NCBI GenBank assembly: GCA_027488965.1
Contig: JAIYAO010000079.1
Location: 1-32,400, forward strand
DNA from: Alphaproteobacteria bacterium
Lineage (GTDB): Bacteria; Pseudomonadota; Alphaproteobacteria; Caulobacterales; Aquidulcibacteraceae
Length of the DNA: 32,400 nucleotides
Direction of reading: 5' to 3'
Both the position numbers and the translations under genes were made by a program. Every line of letters starts with the position of its first letter. Position 1 is the stretch's first letter. This document shows, piece after piece, positions 7,300-15,998 of the stretch. Below the pieces are notes generated by a model. It was not told where the DNA came from. It saw only the letters and a list, made by a program, of their open reading frames with translations, and searched no databases.

Positions 7300-8286
7300 T
7301 CACTTGAACGCCTTGAACGGGTCCTTCGCGTCGCTCTCGTCGAAGCCGAGGGACTCAAACGTCTTCTTCATGTGCGGCGGCAGCGGCGCCACCACGCGCA
7401 CATTGCCCTTCACCGGGTGCGGGATGTCGATGGCGCGGGCGTGCAGGTGCAGCCGTTCGCTCAGCGCACCGGGCGTCGGCAGCTCGCACTTGTACTTCAT
7501 GTCGCCGAGAATGGCGTGGCCGATGCCGGCCATGTGGAAGCGCAGCTGGTGCGTGCGGCCGGTGACGGGCTTCAGCGCCATCCACGCGGCTTTCGGATAC
7601 GCTTCCGAAAGCGCCACGTAGTCGGTGATGGCGAACAGCGCGTCCTGCTCGCCGTGGCGGGCCTGGCGCACCATCTCGCGGTCGCTCTCGAGCGGACCGG
7701 TGGACTTCTTCAGCCAGCCGCGGATCTCGCCTTCCGGCGGGCGCGGGCAGCCCAGCACCACGGCCCAGTACACCTTCGTCGTCTCGCGCGCCTTGAAGGA
7801 TTTCGCCATCGCCGCCGCCGCGCGCGGCGTGCGCGCCAGCACAAGGCAGCCGGTGGTGTCGCGATCGAGCCGGTGCACCAGTTTCGGGCGCGCGTCGTAC
7901 TCGAACTTCAGGCCGTCGAGCAAAAGATCGAGATGTCGGCCCGTCTTGGCGCCGCCCTGCACGGCGAGGCCGTGCGGCTTGTTGAGCACCAGCACGTCGT
8001 CGTCGCGGTGGATGACGAGGCTTTGCACGAAGACCGTTTCCTCGGGCGTGATGGCGTGCACATCGACGCTCTTGGACTCCTCCGGCACCGGCGGGATGCG
8101 CACGCTCTGGCCGGGCCGCACGCGGTCGTTCTCCTTGGCGCGCGCACCGTCCACCCGCACCTGACCGGTGCGGATCATCCGGCCCAGCTGGCCTTGCGTG
8201 AGGTGCGGATAGCGCCGGCGCAGCCAGCGATCGAGCCGCACCTCGCCGTCTTCAGGCAGCACCGCCACGGTCTCCACGGGCTTCAT
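7300..8286 (-). CDS. rluC: RluA-family pseudouridine synthase with S4 domain (RluC-like)
   Basis: A 328-residue cytoplasmic enzyme that would isomerise specific uridines in 23S rRNA. Residues ~15-66 form an S4 RNA-binding domain (VRLDRWLRRRYP...GQLGRMIRTGQVRVDG). The catalytic domain carries HRLDRDTTG at 138-146, with D141 as the expected nucleophile, and the late motif GRTHQLRFH. The ATG at 8284-8286 overlaps the crcB stop (ATGA); a longer frame to 8547 only shadows crcB. RluC in E. coli modifies U955, U2504 and U2580; which positions apply here is inferred. It is the last gene of a four-gene minus-strand run. Confidence 0.9.
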   Translation of the reverse strand: MKPVETVAVLPEDGEVRLDRWLRRRYPHLTQGQLGRMIRTGQVRVDGARAKENDRVRPGQSVRIPPVPEESKSVDVHAITPEETVFVQSLVIHRDDDVLVLNKPHGLAVQGGAKTGRHLDLLLDGLKFEYDARPKLVHRLDRDTTGCLVLARTPRAAAAMAKSFKARETTKVYWAVVLGCPRPPEGEIRGWLKKSTGPLESDREMVRQARHGEQDALFAITDYVALSEAYPKAAWMALKPVTGRTHQLRFHMAGIGHAILGDMKYKCELPTPGALSERLHLHARAIDIPHPVKGNVRVVAPLPPHMKKTFESLGFDESDAKDPFKAFK

Positions 8287-8648
8287 GCGATCCCCCGTGC
8301 AAGCAGCAGGCCCGCAAACGCCGCACCGACGCTCAGCGCCACCGACGCCACGGCGTACAGCGCCGCCGGCGCCGCCTCGCCGCGCTCCAGCATGCGCACC
8401 AATTCGATGGAGAACGCCGAGAATGTCGTGAAGCCGCCAAGGACGCCGACGCCTAGTAGCAGCATGAGTCCACGGCGGTCGCCGGCCAGCCCCGCCAGCA
8501 AGCCCATGGCGAAGCCGCCCACCACGTTGACGATCAACGTGCCCCACGGCGCGCCGGCGCCCCAGTGGCGCAACGCCAGCAGGGACACGCCGTAACGCCC
8601 GCCGGCGCCAAGTGCGCCGCCTGCGGCGACGAGGAGAAATTCACGCAT
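8283..8648 (-). CDS. crcB: Fluoride channel CrcB (Fluc)
   Basis: A 121-residue, four-helix membrane protein with the Fluc signatures: GGALGAGGRYG (residues 10-20), GTLIVNVVGGFAMG (~36-49), and the broken-helix motif GGFTTFSAFS (~71-80) with its phenylalanines. The family forms dual-topology dimers that export fluoride. It sits between a lipoprotein gene (15 bases upstream) and rluC (4-base overlap). The 15-base spacer leaves no room for a fluoride riboswitch, so here it seems to be expressed as part of the operon. Confidence 0.95.
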   Translation of the reverse strand: MREFLLVAAGGALGAGGRYGVSLLALRHWGAGAPWGTLIVNVVGGFAMGLLAGLAGDRRGLMLLLGVGVLGGFTTFSAFSIELVRMLERGEAAPAALYAVASVALSVGAAFAGLLLARGIA

Positions 8649-8663
8649 GCCTTCAGTCGTCTT

Positions 8664-9140
8664 TCACAGTCGCTGCCGCACGGAGCCCTGCACCTGGCGG
8701 GCGTCGTAGGCGTTGGCGTCGGCGGGGCGCGCGCCGCGACCAAGCCGGATCTCCAGCGAGACGGACGATTTCGCGCCCCCGCCGAGGTTGAAGCCCACGC
8801 CCGCGCCCACGCCCACCGAGGAGCGCCCGCCATAGCTGGAGGTGCCGCCGCCGATGCTGATGCGCGGACCGCCGGTCTGGCCTTCGCGGTTGGTGGCGCG
8901 GTTGTCGACGATGAACCAGTCGTACCCCTGCGCGAGCGTGATCTCGGCGGCGCGCAGCAACGCGTAGTCGGCGGCGGCGGCCTCATTGGGCGCGTCGGCG
9001 TAGGACACACGGTAGCGGTCCGCCTCGATCTTCAGCTCCGAGTATCCGGGCGCGCCGGGGCGGGCGGCAGGCGCGTAGACCGCCGGCGTCGCGCAGGCGG
9101 CGAGGGCAAGGGCTGCGAGGACAACAAGGGCGCGGGTCAT
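8664..9140 (-). CDS. Lipoprotein resembling the CC0125/CC1285 family
   Basis: The 158-residue product opens with a lipoprotein signal, MTRALVVLAALALAAC, with Cys16 as the lipidation site. The motif GYSELKIEADRYRVSYADAPNEA and the segment AAEITLAQGYDWFIVDNR (residues ~74-91) match the Caulobacter CC0125/CC1285-type lipoproteins as I remember them. A Gly/Ser-rich stretch (ISIGGGTSSYGGRSSVGVGAGVG) follows, probably beta-structured. The start overlaps the stop of the upstream pseudouridine synthase (9137-9140, ATGA). Envelope location is predicted; the molecular role is unknown. Confidence 0.8.
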   Translation of the reverse strand: MTRALVVLAALALAACATPAVYAPAARPGAPGYSELKIEADRYRVSYADAPNEAAAADYALLRAAEITLAQGYDWFIVDNRATNREGQTGGPRISIGGGTSSYGGRSSVGVGAGVGFNLGGGAKSSVSLEIRLGRGARPADANAYDARQVQGSVRQRL

Positions 9141-9931
9141 GGCCGTTCTCCGTCGATGTGGTCGCCGCCGCGCCGCACGTCGGGCACGGCCTGGGCGAGG
9201 CCGAGCGCTGTCGCCACGGCCATGAAGGCCGGCGGCGGCGGCGCGGTGAGGCGCAGTCTTCCCCCGTCCGGGTGGGGGGCGTCCAGCGCCAGTGCATGCA
9301 ACAGCAGATGCGGCGCCGCCGACCCGCCCAGCGAGAAGAGGCCGCCGTACTTGCCGTCGCCCGCGATGGGCCGGCCGATCTGGGCGAGGTGAGCGCGGAT
9401 CTGGTGCATCCGCCCGGTGCGCGGCCGCGCCTCCACAAGCGCCGCGCCCGGCGTTGCGGCCAGCGTGCGGTAGGCGGTTTCGGCGTCCTGCGCGCCGGGT
9501 TCTCCGGGACGCGCCGCGCGCACCACGTCGATGCCCCGCACCTTGGTTTTCACCAGCGGCGTGGAGACGACGCCCTCCGCAGGCTCCGGCGCGCCGCCGC
9601 AGACGATGGCGAGGTAGGTCTTTTCGGTTCGCCGCTCCGCGAAGGCGCGGTTGAGGAACACCAGCGCCGCATGGGTGCGCCCGGCGAGGATCACGCCGCT
9701 CGTCTCGCGGTCCAGACGGTGCGCCAGGCGCGGCTGCTTGCCGGCGCCGCGCGCGAAGGCCGCCAGCATGTCGTCGAGATTGGCCTCCACGCCGGAGCCG
9801 CCCTGCACGGAGAGCCCTGCGGGTTTGTCGAAGCCGAGGACGCGGGCGTCTTCGTGGATGAGGAAAGCCCTGGCGCCGACGCCGTCGCGGGCGAAGGTCG
9901 GCAGCCGGGGCGCGGCGTGCGCGGGGGACAT
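9137..9931 (-). CDS. RluA-family pseudouridine synthase without S4 domain
   Basis: A 264-residue catalytic-domain-only member of the RluA family. HRLDRETSG (71-79) carries the catalytic D74, the GRMHQIRAHLAQIGRPI motif follows, and DGKYGG is the usual late motif. Unlike the rluC gene further along the same strand, it starts directly with the catalytic fold, so RNA recognition must differ. Target RNA (tRNA or rRNA) cannot be assigned. It heads the run synthase, lipoprotein, crcB, rluC, and its stop overlaps the lipoprotein start. It is divergent from the membrane gene at 10087 across about 155 bases. Confidence 0.88.
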   Translation of the reverse strand: MSPAHAAPRLPTFARDGVGARAFLIHEDARVLGFDKPAGLSVQGGSGVEANLDDMLAAFARGAGKQPRLAHRLDRETSGVILAGRTHAALVFLNRAFAERRTEKTYLAIVCGGAPEPAEGVVSTPLVKTKVRGIDVVRAARPGEPGAQDAETAYRTLAATPGAALVEARPRTGRMHQIRAHLAQIGRPIAGDGKYGGLFSLGGSAAPHLLLHALALDAPHPDGGRLRLTAPPPPAFMAVATALGLAQAVPDVRRGGDHIDGERP

Positions 9932-10086
9932 GAGGGCTTATGGCACAACCGGCGCGCCGTGTCCGGTCCCCCGTCACCGCAGGCGAAACCGGCCGTCGCG
10001 CGTCGCGCGTCGTGCATGGACAGATCACGCGGCCGGGTTCAGCCTCCCCTTCCAGGCGACGGGCGGTCGCCACAGGGGAGGAACGG

Positions 10087-10515
10087 ATGCGGTTCGCCGG
10101 TCACAACGTCCTGGCCATTCTGGCGGCGGCCATCGCCATGTATTTCGTCGAGTTCCTGATCTACGGCGTCCTCGTGCCGCCGGCCACCTACCAGGCCATG
10201 GCCCATCTCGACGATGTGGACATGACCGGAAACGCCTGGAAGATGCCGTTCGGCATCATCGGCCCCCTGATCTGGGCGGTCGGGTTGTCCATCGCCATCG
10301 GCTGGCGCGGCGGGGGCGGCTGGCGGCTGGGCGTCTCCACCGGGCTCGTCACGGCCGCGACCCTGATGATCGCGGCGCGCTTCTTCCAGTGGGGCTACGG
10401 CGCCACTGGGCTCCACTTCTTCGCGCTCGACGCGGTGCACTTTCTCGTGGTGGGCGCGCTCGGCGGCGCGATCATCGGCGGCTGGCCCGCGGCCAAGGGC
10501 GCCAAGGCGGGCTGA
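10087..10515 (+). CDS. Four-helix membrane protein, unknown function
   Basis: The ATG at 10087 is preceded by ACAGGGGAGGAACGG, a strong ribosome binding site; an in-frame extension from 9940 is Arg/Ser-rich and discarded. The 142-residue product has four predicted membrane segments (residues ~5-28, ~54-74, ~80-102, ~108-130) and a short extramembrane loop with HLDDVDMTGNAWKMPFG. The layout loosely recalls small DUF1761-like proteins, but I cannot assign it. It lies 75 bases upstream of surE on the same strand. Confidence 0.7.
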   Translation: MRFAGHNVLAILAAAIAMYFVEFLIYGVLVPPATYQAMAHLDDVDMTGNAWKMPFGIIGPLIWAVGLSIAIGWRGGGGWRLGVSTGLVTAATLMIAARFFQWGYGATGLHFFALDAVHFLVVGALGGAIIGGWPAAKGAKAG

Positions 10516-10590
10516 GCCGCCCCTCGAAAGCGTCTGCGACCGGTGCTAAGCCCCGCCCCGCGCGGGCGCCCGCGCACGAAGCGAGGCCGC

Positions 10591-11382
10591 ATGCGCATTC
10601 TCTGCACCAACGACGACGGCATCCACGCCACGGGCCTCGCCGTGCTGGAGAAGATCGCCCACGACTTCACCGACGATGTATGGGTGATCGCGCCGGAGGT
10701 GGAGCAGTCGGGCGCCTCGCGCGCGCTGACGCTCACCGCGCCGATCCGCGTGCGCGATGTGGGGCCCAAGCGCTTCGCCGTCAGCGGTACGCCCACGGAC
10801 TGCGTGCTGCTGGGCGTGCAGCACCTGATGGACGCCCCGCCGGATTATGTGCTGTCGGGCGTCAACCGCGGACAGAACATCGCCGAGGACGTGACGCTGT
10901 CCGGTACCATCGCCGGCGCCGTGCAGGGCATGCAGCTGGGCATTCCGTCCATCGCGCTCTCGCAGGCGCGCGGCTTCCGCAGCGCCGAGGAGCCGATCCC
11001 GTGGGAGACGGCGGCGACTTACGGGCCCGGCGTGGTGGGCAAGCTCATCGAGGTGGGCTGGCCCGCGGACGTGGTGATGAACGTGAACTTCCCCGATCTG
11101 GCGCCGGAGGACGTGAAGGCCGTGGAAGTGACCACCCAGGGCCGGCGCGACCATCACATCGTGTTCGCCGACCGGCGCACGGACCTGCGCGGCGAGCAGT
11201 ACTACTGGCTGGGCTTCCGCGGCACGCTGTCGGATCCGCCCGAAGGCGTGGATCTGCGCGCCATCTATGACGGGCGCATCTCGGTGACGCCGCTGCACAT
11301 CGATCTCACCCACGCGCCCACGCACCACGCTTTGCGGAGCGTGCTGGGCGGGGCGATCCCGAAGAAGGCCCCGCGGTCCTGA
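10591..11382 (+). CDS. surE: 5'/3'-nucleotidase SurE
   Basis: The 263-residue protein starts with the SurE metal motif CTNDDG (D8, D9), followed by S40 in [10 protein letters not shown] and N92 in [12 protein letters not shown]. These are the four expected metal ligands. SurE hydrolyses nucleoside monophosphates and short polyphosphate. The ATG at 10591 gives the canonical N-terminus; in-frame codons upstream encode a basic, unconserved extension. Its stop shares one base with the pcm start (TGATG at 11380-11384). The surE-pcm-nlpD order is conserved between alpha- and gammaproteobacteria. Confidence 0.96.
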   Translation: MRILCTNDDGIHATGLAVLEKIAHDFTDDVWVIAPEVEQSGASRALTLTAPIRVRDVGPKRFAVSGTPTDCVLLGVQHLMDAPPDYVLSGVNRGQNIAEDVTLSGTIAGAVQGMQLGIPSIALSQARGFRSAEEPIPWETAATYGPGVVGKLIEVGWPADVVMNVNFPDLAPEDVKAVEVTTQGRRDHHIVFADRRTDLRGEQYYWLGFRGTLSDPPEGVDLRAIYDGRISVTPLHIDLTHAPTHHALRSVLGGAIPKKAPRS

Positions 11383-12011
11383 TGGAGGATGTGAGCATCG
11401 ACCGGCTGATGCGGTTCGTGCTCGAACTGCGCCAGAGCGGCGTCACCGATGCGCGCGTCCTGGGCGCCATGGAGCGCACGCCGCGCACGCACTTTGCGCC
11501 GCCGCAGTTTGCAGCGTTCGCGCTGGAGGACCGCGCGCTGCCGCTGGGCGACGGCCAGCAGATGACGCGTCCTTCGGTGGTGGGCCGGGTGCTCTCGGCG
11601 CTCGACCTGCGTGGCGGGGAAACGGTGCTGGAGGTGGGGACAGGCTCCGGCTACCAGGCCGCGGTGATCGGGTCCGTGGCGCGTCGCGTCATCGCTCTGG
11701 AGCGGCGCCAGGCGCTGGCCGCGGAGGCGCGGGGCCGCATCGGCCAGCTGCGCGCCATGCACATCTATGTTCACTGGGCCGATGGCGCCTTGGGCTGGCC
11801 CGATGAGCCCGGCTTCGAGCGCATCGTCGTCAACGCCGCCGTCGAGGCGCCGCCGCCGGCGCTCGTGGCGCAGTTGCGGGCGGGCGGCGTGCTGGTGGCG
11901 GCCAGCGGCGGGCGGCTGATGCAGTACCGCAAGAGCGTCGACGGATCGCTGGAGGCGCGCGACGCCGGCCCCATCGAGTTCGCGGCGCTGGAGGCCGGCG
12001 TCACGCCCTGA
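11382..12011 (+). CDS. pcm: Protein-L-isoaspartate O-methyltransferase
   Basis: A 209-residue Rossmann methyltransferase with AdoMet motif I VLEVGTGSGYQAAV (82-95). The substrate-side motif PLGDGQQMTRPSVV (54-67) stands where the common family form reads IGxGQTISQP. It repairs isoaspartyl residues in damaged proteins. The start overlaps the surE stop, implying coupled translation. The QQMTRP variant differs from the textbook enzyme; I recall similar variants in other alphaproteobacteria, so I do not treat it as loss of function. Confidence 0.92.
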   Translation: MEDVSIDRLMRFVLELRQSGVTDARVLGAMERTPRTHFAPPQFAAFALEDRALPLGDGQQMTRPSVVGRVLSALDLRGGETVLEVGTGSGYQAAVIGSVARRVIALERRQALAAEARGRIGQLRAMHIYVHWADGALGWPDEPGFERIVVNAAVEAPPPALVAQLRAGGVLVAASGGRLMQYRKSVDGSLEARDAGPIEFAALEAGVTP

Positions 12012-12037
12012 GTTTGCGGCGGCGCCGATTCGGACCG

Positions 12038-13066
12038 ATGAAGCGCCTCATGCGGCGTGTGGCGTCCTTCTCGCTTGTCCTGCTGGTCGGGTGCGCGGCG
12101 ACGACGCCGGCGCCGGTGACCTATGGGCGCGGTGCGCTCGCAGGGGTTGGGACCTCCCAACAACCGCCGCGGGCCGGGCCTGCGCCCATCGAGATGGCGT
12201 CCACACGCGCGCCGCGTCCCGCACCCGCCAAGCCCGCACCCGCCCAGCCTGCACCGCCCGCGCCGCGCAGCTGGGCCGCAGGTCCCGGCACGCCGCTGTC
12301 GGTGTGGGCGCTGCAGCCGGAAGCGGCGGCCCCGTTCGATCCCCGCGCCCAGCCGCGCCGCCACGTGGTGGCGCCGGGCGATACGCTGTTCTCGATTGCC
12401 GTCCGCTACCAGATCCCGCTGCGGCCGCTGATCGAGGCCAACCGCATCGATGCGCCGTTCACGCTGATGCCTGGCCAGCCGCTGGCGTTGCCGCCGCCGC
12501 GCACGCACCGCGTGCGCCGGGGCGAGACGCTGACGGGCGTGGCCCGCCGCTACAACATCGACGCCCGCTCGCTCGCGCTGCTCAACCGGCTGGAGAAGCC
12601 CTTCGCGGTGGCCGTGGGCGATACGCTGGTGCTGCCCGCGCTGGCGCGCGGCGTGGCGCCGCAAGAGACGCCCGCGCCGCCGGCGCAGACGGCGCCGGCC
12701 GGGACCACACGGTTCGCCTGGCCGCTGCGCGGCAGGATCCTCACCCCGTTCGGCCCGCAGCCGGGCGGGCGGCGCTCCGACGGCGTCGACATCCAGGCCG
12801 CGGCAGGGACCGACGTGGCGGCGGCGGCGGATGGCGAAGTGGTCTATGCCGGCGACGATCTCGACGGGTACGGCCGGCTCATGCTCGTGCAGCACGCGGG
12901 CGGGTGGATCACGGCGTACGCGCATTGCGCGGCCTTCGGCGCGAAGGAGGGCGAACGGGTGCGGCAGGGCCAGAAGATCGCCGCGGCGGCGGGCGACCGG
13001 GTGCATTTCCAGGTGCGCCGGGGCGCGGCGCCCACCGATCCGCTGCCGCTGCTGCCGCCGGTCTAG
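12038..13066 (+). CDS. NlpD-like LysM/LytM lipoprotein, degenerate active site
   Basis: A 342-residue lipoprotein with signal MKRLMRRVASFSLVLLVGC (lipid site Cys19). A Pro/Ala-rich linker is followed by LysM domains at ~108-151 and ~156-200 and an M23/LytM domain at ~228-340. The zinc site is incomplete. The HxxxD position reads RRSDGVDI (no His) and the HxH motif reads RVH; the central AYAH is kept. E. coli NlpD has the same losses, so this is probably an amidase activator rather than a peptidase. I chose ATG 12038; TTG 12014 and ATG 12050 are alternatives. It follows surE-pcm, as nlpD does in E. coli. The stop lies in a CTAG shared with the convergent gene. Confidence 0.9.
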   Translation: MKRLMRRVASFSLVLLVGCAATTPAPVTYGRGALAGVGTSQQPPRAGPAPIEMASTRAPRPAPAKPAPAQPAPPAPRSWAAGPGTPLSVWALQPEAAAPFDPRAQPRRHVVAPGDTLFSIAVRYQIPLRPLIEANRIDAPFTLMPGQPLALPPPRTHRVRRGETLTGVARRYNIDARSLALLNRLEKPFAVAVGDTLVLPALARGVAPQETPAPPAQTAPAGTTRFAWPLRGRILTPFGPQPGGRRSDGVDIQAAAGTDVAAAADGEVVYAGDDLDGYGRLMLVQHAGGWITAYAHCAAFGAKEGERVRQGQKIAAAAGDRVHFQVRRGAAPTDPLPLLPPV

Positions 13067-13908
13067 ATGCGGGCGTCGACGCCCAGTTCGCCCGCCAGCG
13101 CCACGATGCACTGCCAGGCGGTGCGCCCCGAGCGCGCGCCCCGCGCCATGGACCACTGCAGCGCTCGGGTGCGGAGGTCGTCCGGCGCCAGCGGCAGCTT
13201 GAGGGCGGCGCCATAGGCCGCCACGATGCGCAGGTAGCCCGTCTGGTCGAGGGCGTGGAAACCGAGCCAGAGCCCGAAGCGGTCCGACAGCGCCAGCCGC
13301 TCCTCCGCCGTGTCGGACCAGTGCAGGTCGTGGCCGGCGTTCTCCCGCGCGTCGCGGCCCATGAGGTGGCGGCGGTTCGACGTGGCGTAGACGATCACGT
13401 TGCCCGCCCGTCCGCCGAGGCCGCCATCGAGGGCGGGCTTGAGGGCCTTGGCGGTATCGTCCTCGCCGTCGAAGGACAGGTCGTCGATGTAGAGGATGGC
13501 GCGCACGGCGGCGCCGGACAGCGCATCCAGCAGCGCGGGCAGGGCGCCCAGCGCATCCCGGGGGACCTCGATCAGCTTCAGCGCGGGCGCCTCGGCGGCT
13601 GCGGCGGCGTGGACGGCGCGCACCAGCGCGCTCTTGCCAGCCCCCCGCACGCCCCAGAGCAACGCGTTGTTGGCGGCCCCGCCGGACGCGAAGCGCCGGG
13701 TGTTGTCCACCAGCGCCGCCTTCTGGGCGTCCACCTCCAACAGCAGGTCCAGCGGCGCGCCTCCGCCGGGGACGGAACGCAGGCCCCCGGCCGCCGGCCG
13801 CCAGACGAAAGTGGTCCCTGCGGCGAGGGTCGCGGGGTCCGGCGGCGGCGGCGCGAGCCGCTCCAGCGCACCCGCGATGCGCGAAAGCAGGGCGTGGGTT
13901 TCATCCAT
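13063..13908 (-). CDS. DUF815-family ATPase
   Basis: A 281-residue AAA-like P-loop protein: Walker A GVRGAGKS (86-93), Walker B ILYIDDLSF (138-146), sensor ATSNRRH (175-181), and the SDRFGLWL segment (208-215) typical of DUF815. The family sits next to yajC-secD-secF in many alphaproteobacteria (from memory), but its job is not established. ATG 13906-13908 gives the usual N-terminus; an in-frame extension to 13992 is low-complexity. It is divergent from yajC (92 bases) and convergent with the NlpD-like gene. The two share CTAG at 13063-13066, each using TAG on its own strand. Confidence 0.9.
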   Translation of the reverse strand: MDETHALLSRIAGALERLAPPPPDPATLAAGTTFVWRPAAGGLRSVPGGGAPLDLLLEVDAQKAALVDNTRRFASGGAANNALLWGVRGAGKSALVRAVHAAAAAEAPALKLIEVPRDALGALPALLDALSGAAVRAILYIDDLSFDGEDDTAKALKPALDGGLGGRAGNVIVYATSNRRHLMGRDARENAGHDLHWSDTAEERLALSDRFGLWLGFHALDQTGYLRIVAAYGAALKLPLAPDDLRTRALQWSMARGARSGRTAWQCIVALAGELGVDARI

Positions 13909-14000
13909 GGGGTGAGGGTGCGGCCCGATTGCAATGGCAGGGAAGGGCCGTATAGTCCGCGCCGCCGCAGCCGGGAAGGCGTGCGCATCCAAGGGTTCCC

Positions 14001-14363
14001 ATGCTTTTTTCAGACGCTTTCGCGCAGACCGGCGCCCCCGCCGGCGCCGATCCGACTACCGCGCTGCTGCTGCAGCTGTTCCCATTCGCGATCATTTTCG
14101 TCGTTTTCTACTTCCTGATGATCCGGCCCCAGCAGAAGCGGCTCAAGGCCCACCAGGAAATGATCGCCAACCTGAAGCGCGGCGACGTGGTCGTCACCTC
14201 CGGCGGCCTGATCTGCAAGGTGCGCTCCGTGGCCGACGACGAGGCCCGGGTGGAGATCGCCACCAACGTGGAAGTCCGGGTGATCAAGCACACCATCACC
14301 GAGGTCCGCACCCGCGGCGAACCGGCTCCGGCCAACGATTCCAAGCCCGCAAAGGCGGACTGA
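14001..14363 (+). CDS. yajC: Preprotein translocase subunit YajC
   Basis: At 120 residues it is a standard YajC: a short periplasmic N-terminus, one membrane helix (~23-43, LLLQLFPFAIIFVVFYFLMI), then the hallmark RPQQKRLKAHQEM and a cytoplasmic domain GDVVVTSGGLICKV. YajC associates with SecDF at the SecYEG channel. secD starts four bases after the stop, so the three genes form one operon. The promoter must lie within the 92 bases shared with the divergent DUF815 gene; no confident -35/-10 was picked out. Confidence 0.96.
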   Translation: MLFSDAFAQTGAPAGADPTTALLLQLFPFAIIFVVFYFLMIRPQQKRLKAHQEMIANLKRGDVVVTSGGLICKVRSVADDEARVEIATNVEVRVIKHTITEVRTRGEPAPANDSKPAKAD

Positions 14364-14367
14364 TCCC

Positions 14368-15987
14368 ATGCTGAACGTCGCCCCGTGGCGGGTGTGGCTC
14401 GTGATCGTCGTAACGGTCCTCGGGCTGGTCCTCGCTGCGCCGAACTTCATCCCGGAAGGGGTCCGCAGCCGGATCCCCGTCCTCCAGAACCTCCAGCCGG
14501 TGAACCTGGGGCTCGACCTGCAGGGCGGGGCGTACCTGCTCTACCAGGTGGACGTGGACGCCCTGCAGAAGCAGCAGCTCGAGGCGGTGGTGGACGACAT
14601 GGTCCGCGTGCTGCGCGAGGCCGAGCCGCGCATCCTGCAGACCGGGCGCGGGGTGGCGGGCGACGCCGCGCGGCTGCGGCTGGTCAATCCCGCCGACGCC
14701 GAGCGGGCGCTTGCGCTGCTCGACAAGGAGCTGGCCACGCCCGTCGACGCGGGCGGCCTCGGCCGCACGGAAAAACGCCTCACCTTCACCACCCAGCCGG
14801 ACGGGGTCATCGAGGCGCGGTTTTCGCGGGCGACGCTGGAGCAGTCCGTGCGCCGGGCGGTGGACCAGTCGCGCGAAGTGATCATGCGCCGGATCGATCC
14901 GGGCGGCGTCAGCGAAACGTCGGTCACGCGCCAGGGCGCGGACCGCATCGTGGTGCAGGCCCCTGGCGAACAGGACCCTGAAGCGCTCAAGCGGCGGATC
15001 GGCCAGACGGCGCGCCTCACGTTCCACCTGCTCGACGAGACGGTGTCGCAGGAGGACGTGGTCGCCGGCCGCGCACCGCCAGGCTCGCAGGCGCTGCCGC
15101 AGGACAACCCCAACGAGCCCATCGTCATCGTCCGCTCGCGGGCGCTGCTCTCGGGCGATGACCTGCAGTCCGCCAACCCGGGGTTCGACGCGCAGACGGG
15201 CGAGCCCATCGTCAGCTTCCGCTTCGACCAGCGCGGCACGCGCATCTTCGGGCGCACCACGCAGGAGAACGTCAACAAGCGCTTCGCCGTCGTGCTCGAC
15301 GGCCGGGTGATCACGGCGCCCAACATCAACGAGCCGATCCTCGGCGGCTCCGGCCAGATCAGCGGCAACTTCACGCCCGACAGCGCCAAGGAGCTGGCCG
15401 ACCTGCTCAACGCCGGCGCGCTGCCGGCGCCGCTGTCCATCGTCGAACAACGCAGCGTGGGTCCGGGCCTCGGCCAGGACGCCATCGAGGCGGGCCAGCT
15501 CTCCACCATGATCGCCGGCGTGCTGGTGCTCGTGTTCATGGTGCTGGCCTACGGCTTCCTGTTCGGCGGCATCTCCGTGGCGGCGCTGGTCATCAACGGC
15601 GTCCTGATCCTCGCGGCGATGTCAGTGACGGGCGCGGCGCTGACGCTGCCGGGCGTCGCCGGCCTCATCCTCACGCTCGCGGTGGCGCTTGACGCCAACG
15701 TGCTGATCTACGAGCGCATGCGCGACGAGGTGAAGGCGGGCCGCGTGCCGGCGCTCGCCATCGACGCCGGCTTCAACCGCGCGCTCGTGACCATCCTCGA
15801 CGCCAACGCCACCCACCTGGGCGCGGCCCTCATCATGATGTCGCTCGCCCCCCCCGGGCCCGTGAAGGGCTTTGCGTGGACGCTCACTATCGGCGTGTTC
15901 ACGTCGGTGTTCACGGCGGTGTTGGTCACCCAGATCCTCGTGGCCTGGTGGTTCCGCAGCACGCGTCCCAAAAAGCTCCCGATCTGA
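14368..15987 (+). CDS. secD: Protein translocase subunit SecD
   Basis: A 539-residue SecD with an N-terminal membrane helix (~8-25) and the LGLDLQGG motif (47-54). A large periplasmic region contains P1-type repeats, with the DPGGVSET and DRIVVQAPG segments. Five C-terminal membrane helices follow, with the conserved LTLPGVAGLILTLAVALDANVLIYERMRDE block. SecDF uses the proton gradient to pull exported proteins from the SecYEG channel. It is the central gene of yajC-secD-secF, with 11 bases to secF. Confidence 0.96.
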   Translation: MLNVAPWRVWLVIVVTVLGLVLAAPNFIPEGVRSRIPVLQNLQPVNLGLDLQGGAYLLYQVDVDALQKQQLEAVVDDMVRVLREAEPRILQTGRGVAGDAARLRLVNPADAERALALLDKELATPVDAGGLGRTEKRLTFTTQPDGVIEARFSRATLEQSVRRAVDQSREVIMRRIDPGGVSETSVTRQGADRIVVQAPGEQDPEALKRRIGQTARLTFHLLDETVSQEDVVAGRAPPGSQALPQDNPNEPIVIVRSRALLSGDDLQSANPGFDAQTGEPIVSFRFDQRGTRIFGRTTQENVNKRFAVVLDGRVITAPNINEPILGGSGQISGNFTPDSAKELADLLNAGALPAPLSIVEQRSVGPGLGQDAIEAGQLSTMIAGVLVLVFMVLAYGFLFGGISVAALVINGVLILAAMSVTGAALTLPGVAGLILTLAVALDANVLIYERMRDEVKAGRVPALAIDAGFNRALVTILDANATHLGAALIMMSLAPPGPVKGFAWTLTIGVFTSVFTAVLVTQILVAWWFRSTRPKKLPI

Positions 15988-15998
15988 GGCAGACACCC

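Noticed and set aside
7372-8595. 407-codon open frame opposite rluC and crcB
   Set aside because: Complement of two recognised genes; no start signal and no domain pattern.
8649-8663. Fluoride riboswitch before crcB
   Set aside because: Only 15 bases separate crcB from the upstream gene, and I saw no aptamer-like pairing reaching into it.
12091-14118. 675-codon open frame across the NlpD-like and DUF815 genes
   Set aside because: It runs out of frame through one gene and antisense through another; Gly/Arg/Ala low-complexity product.
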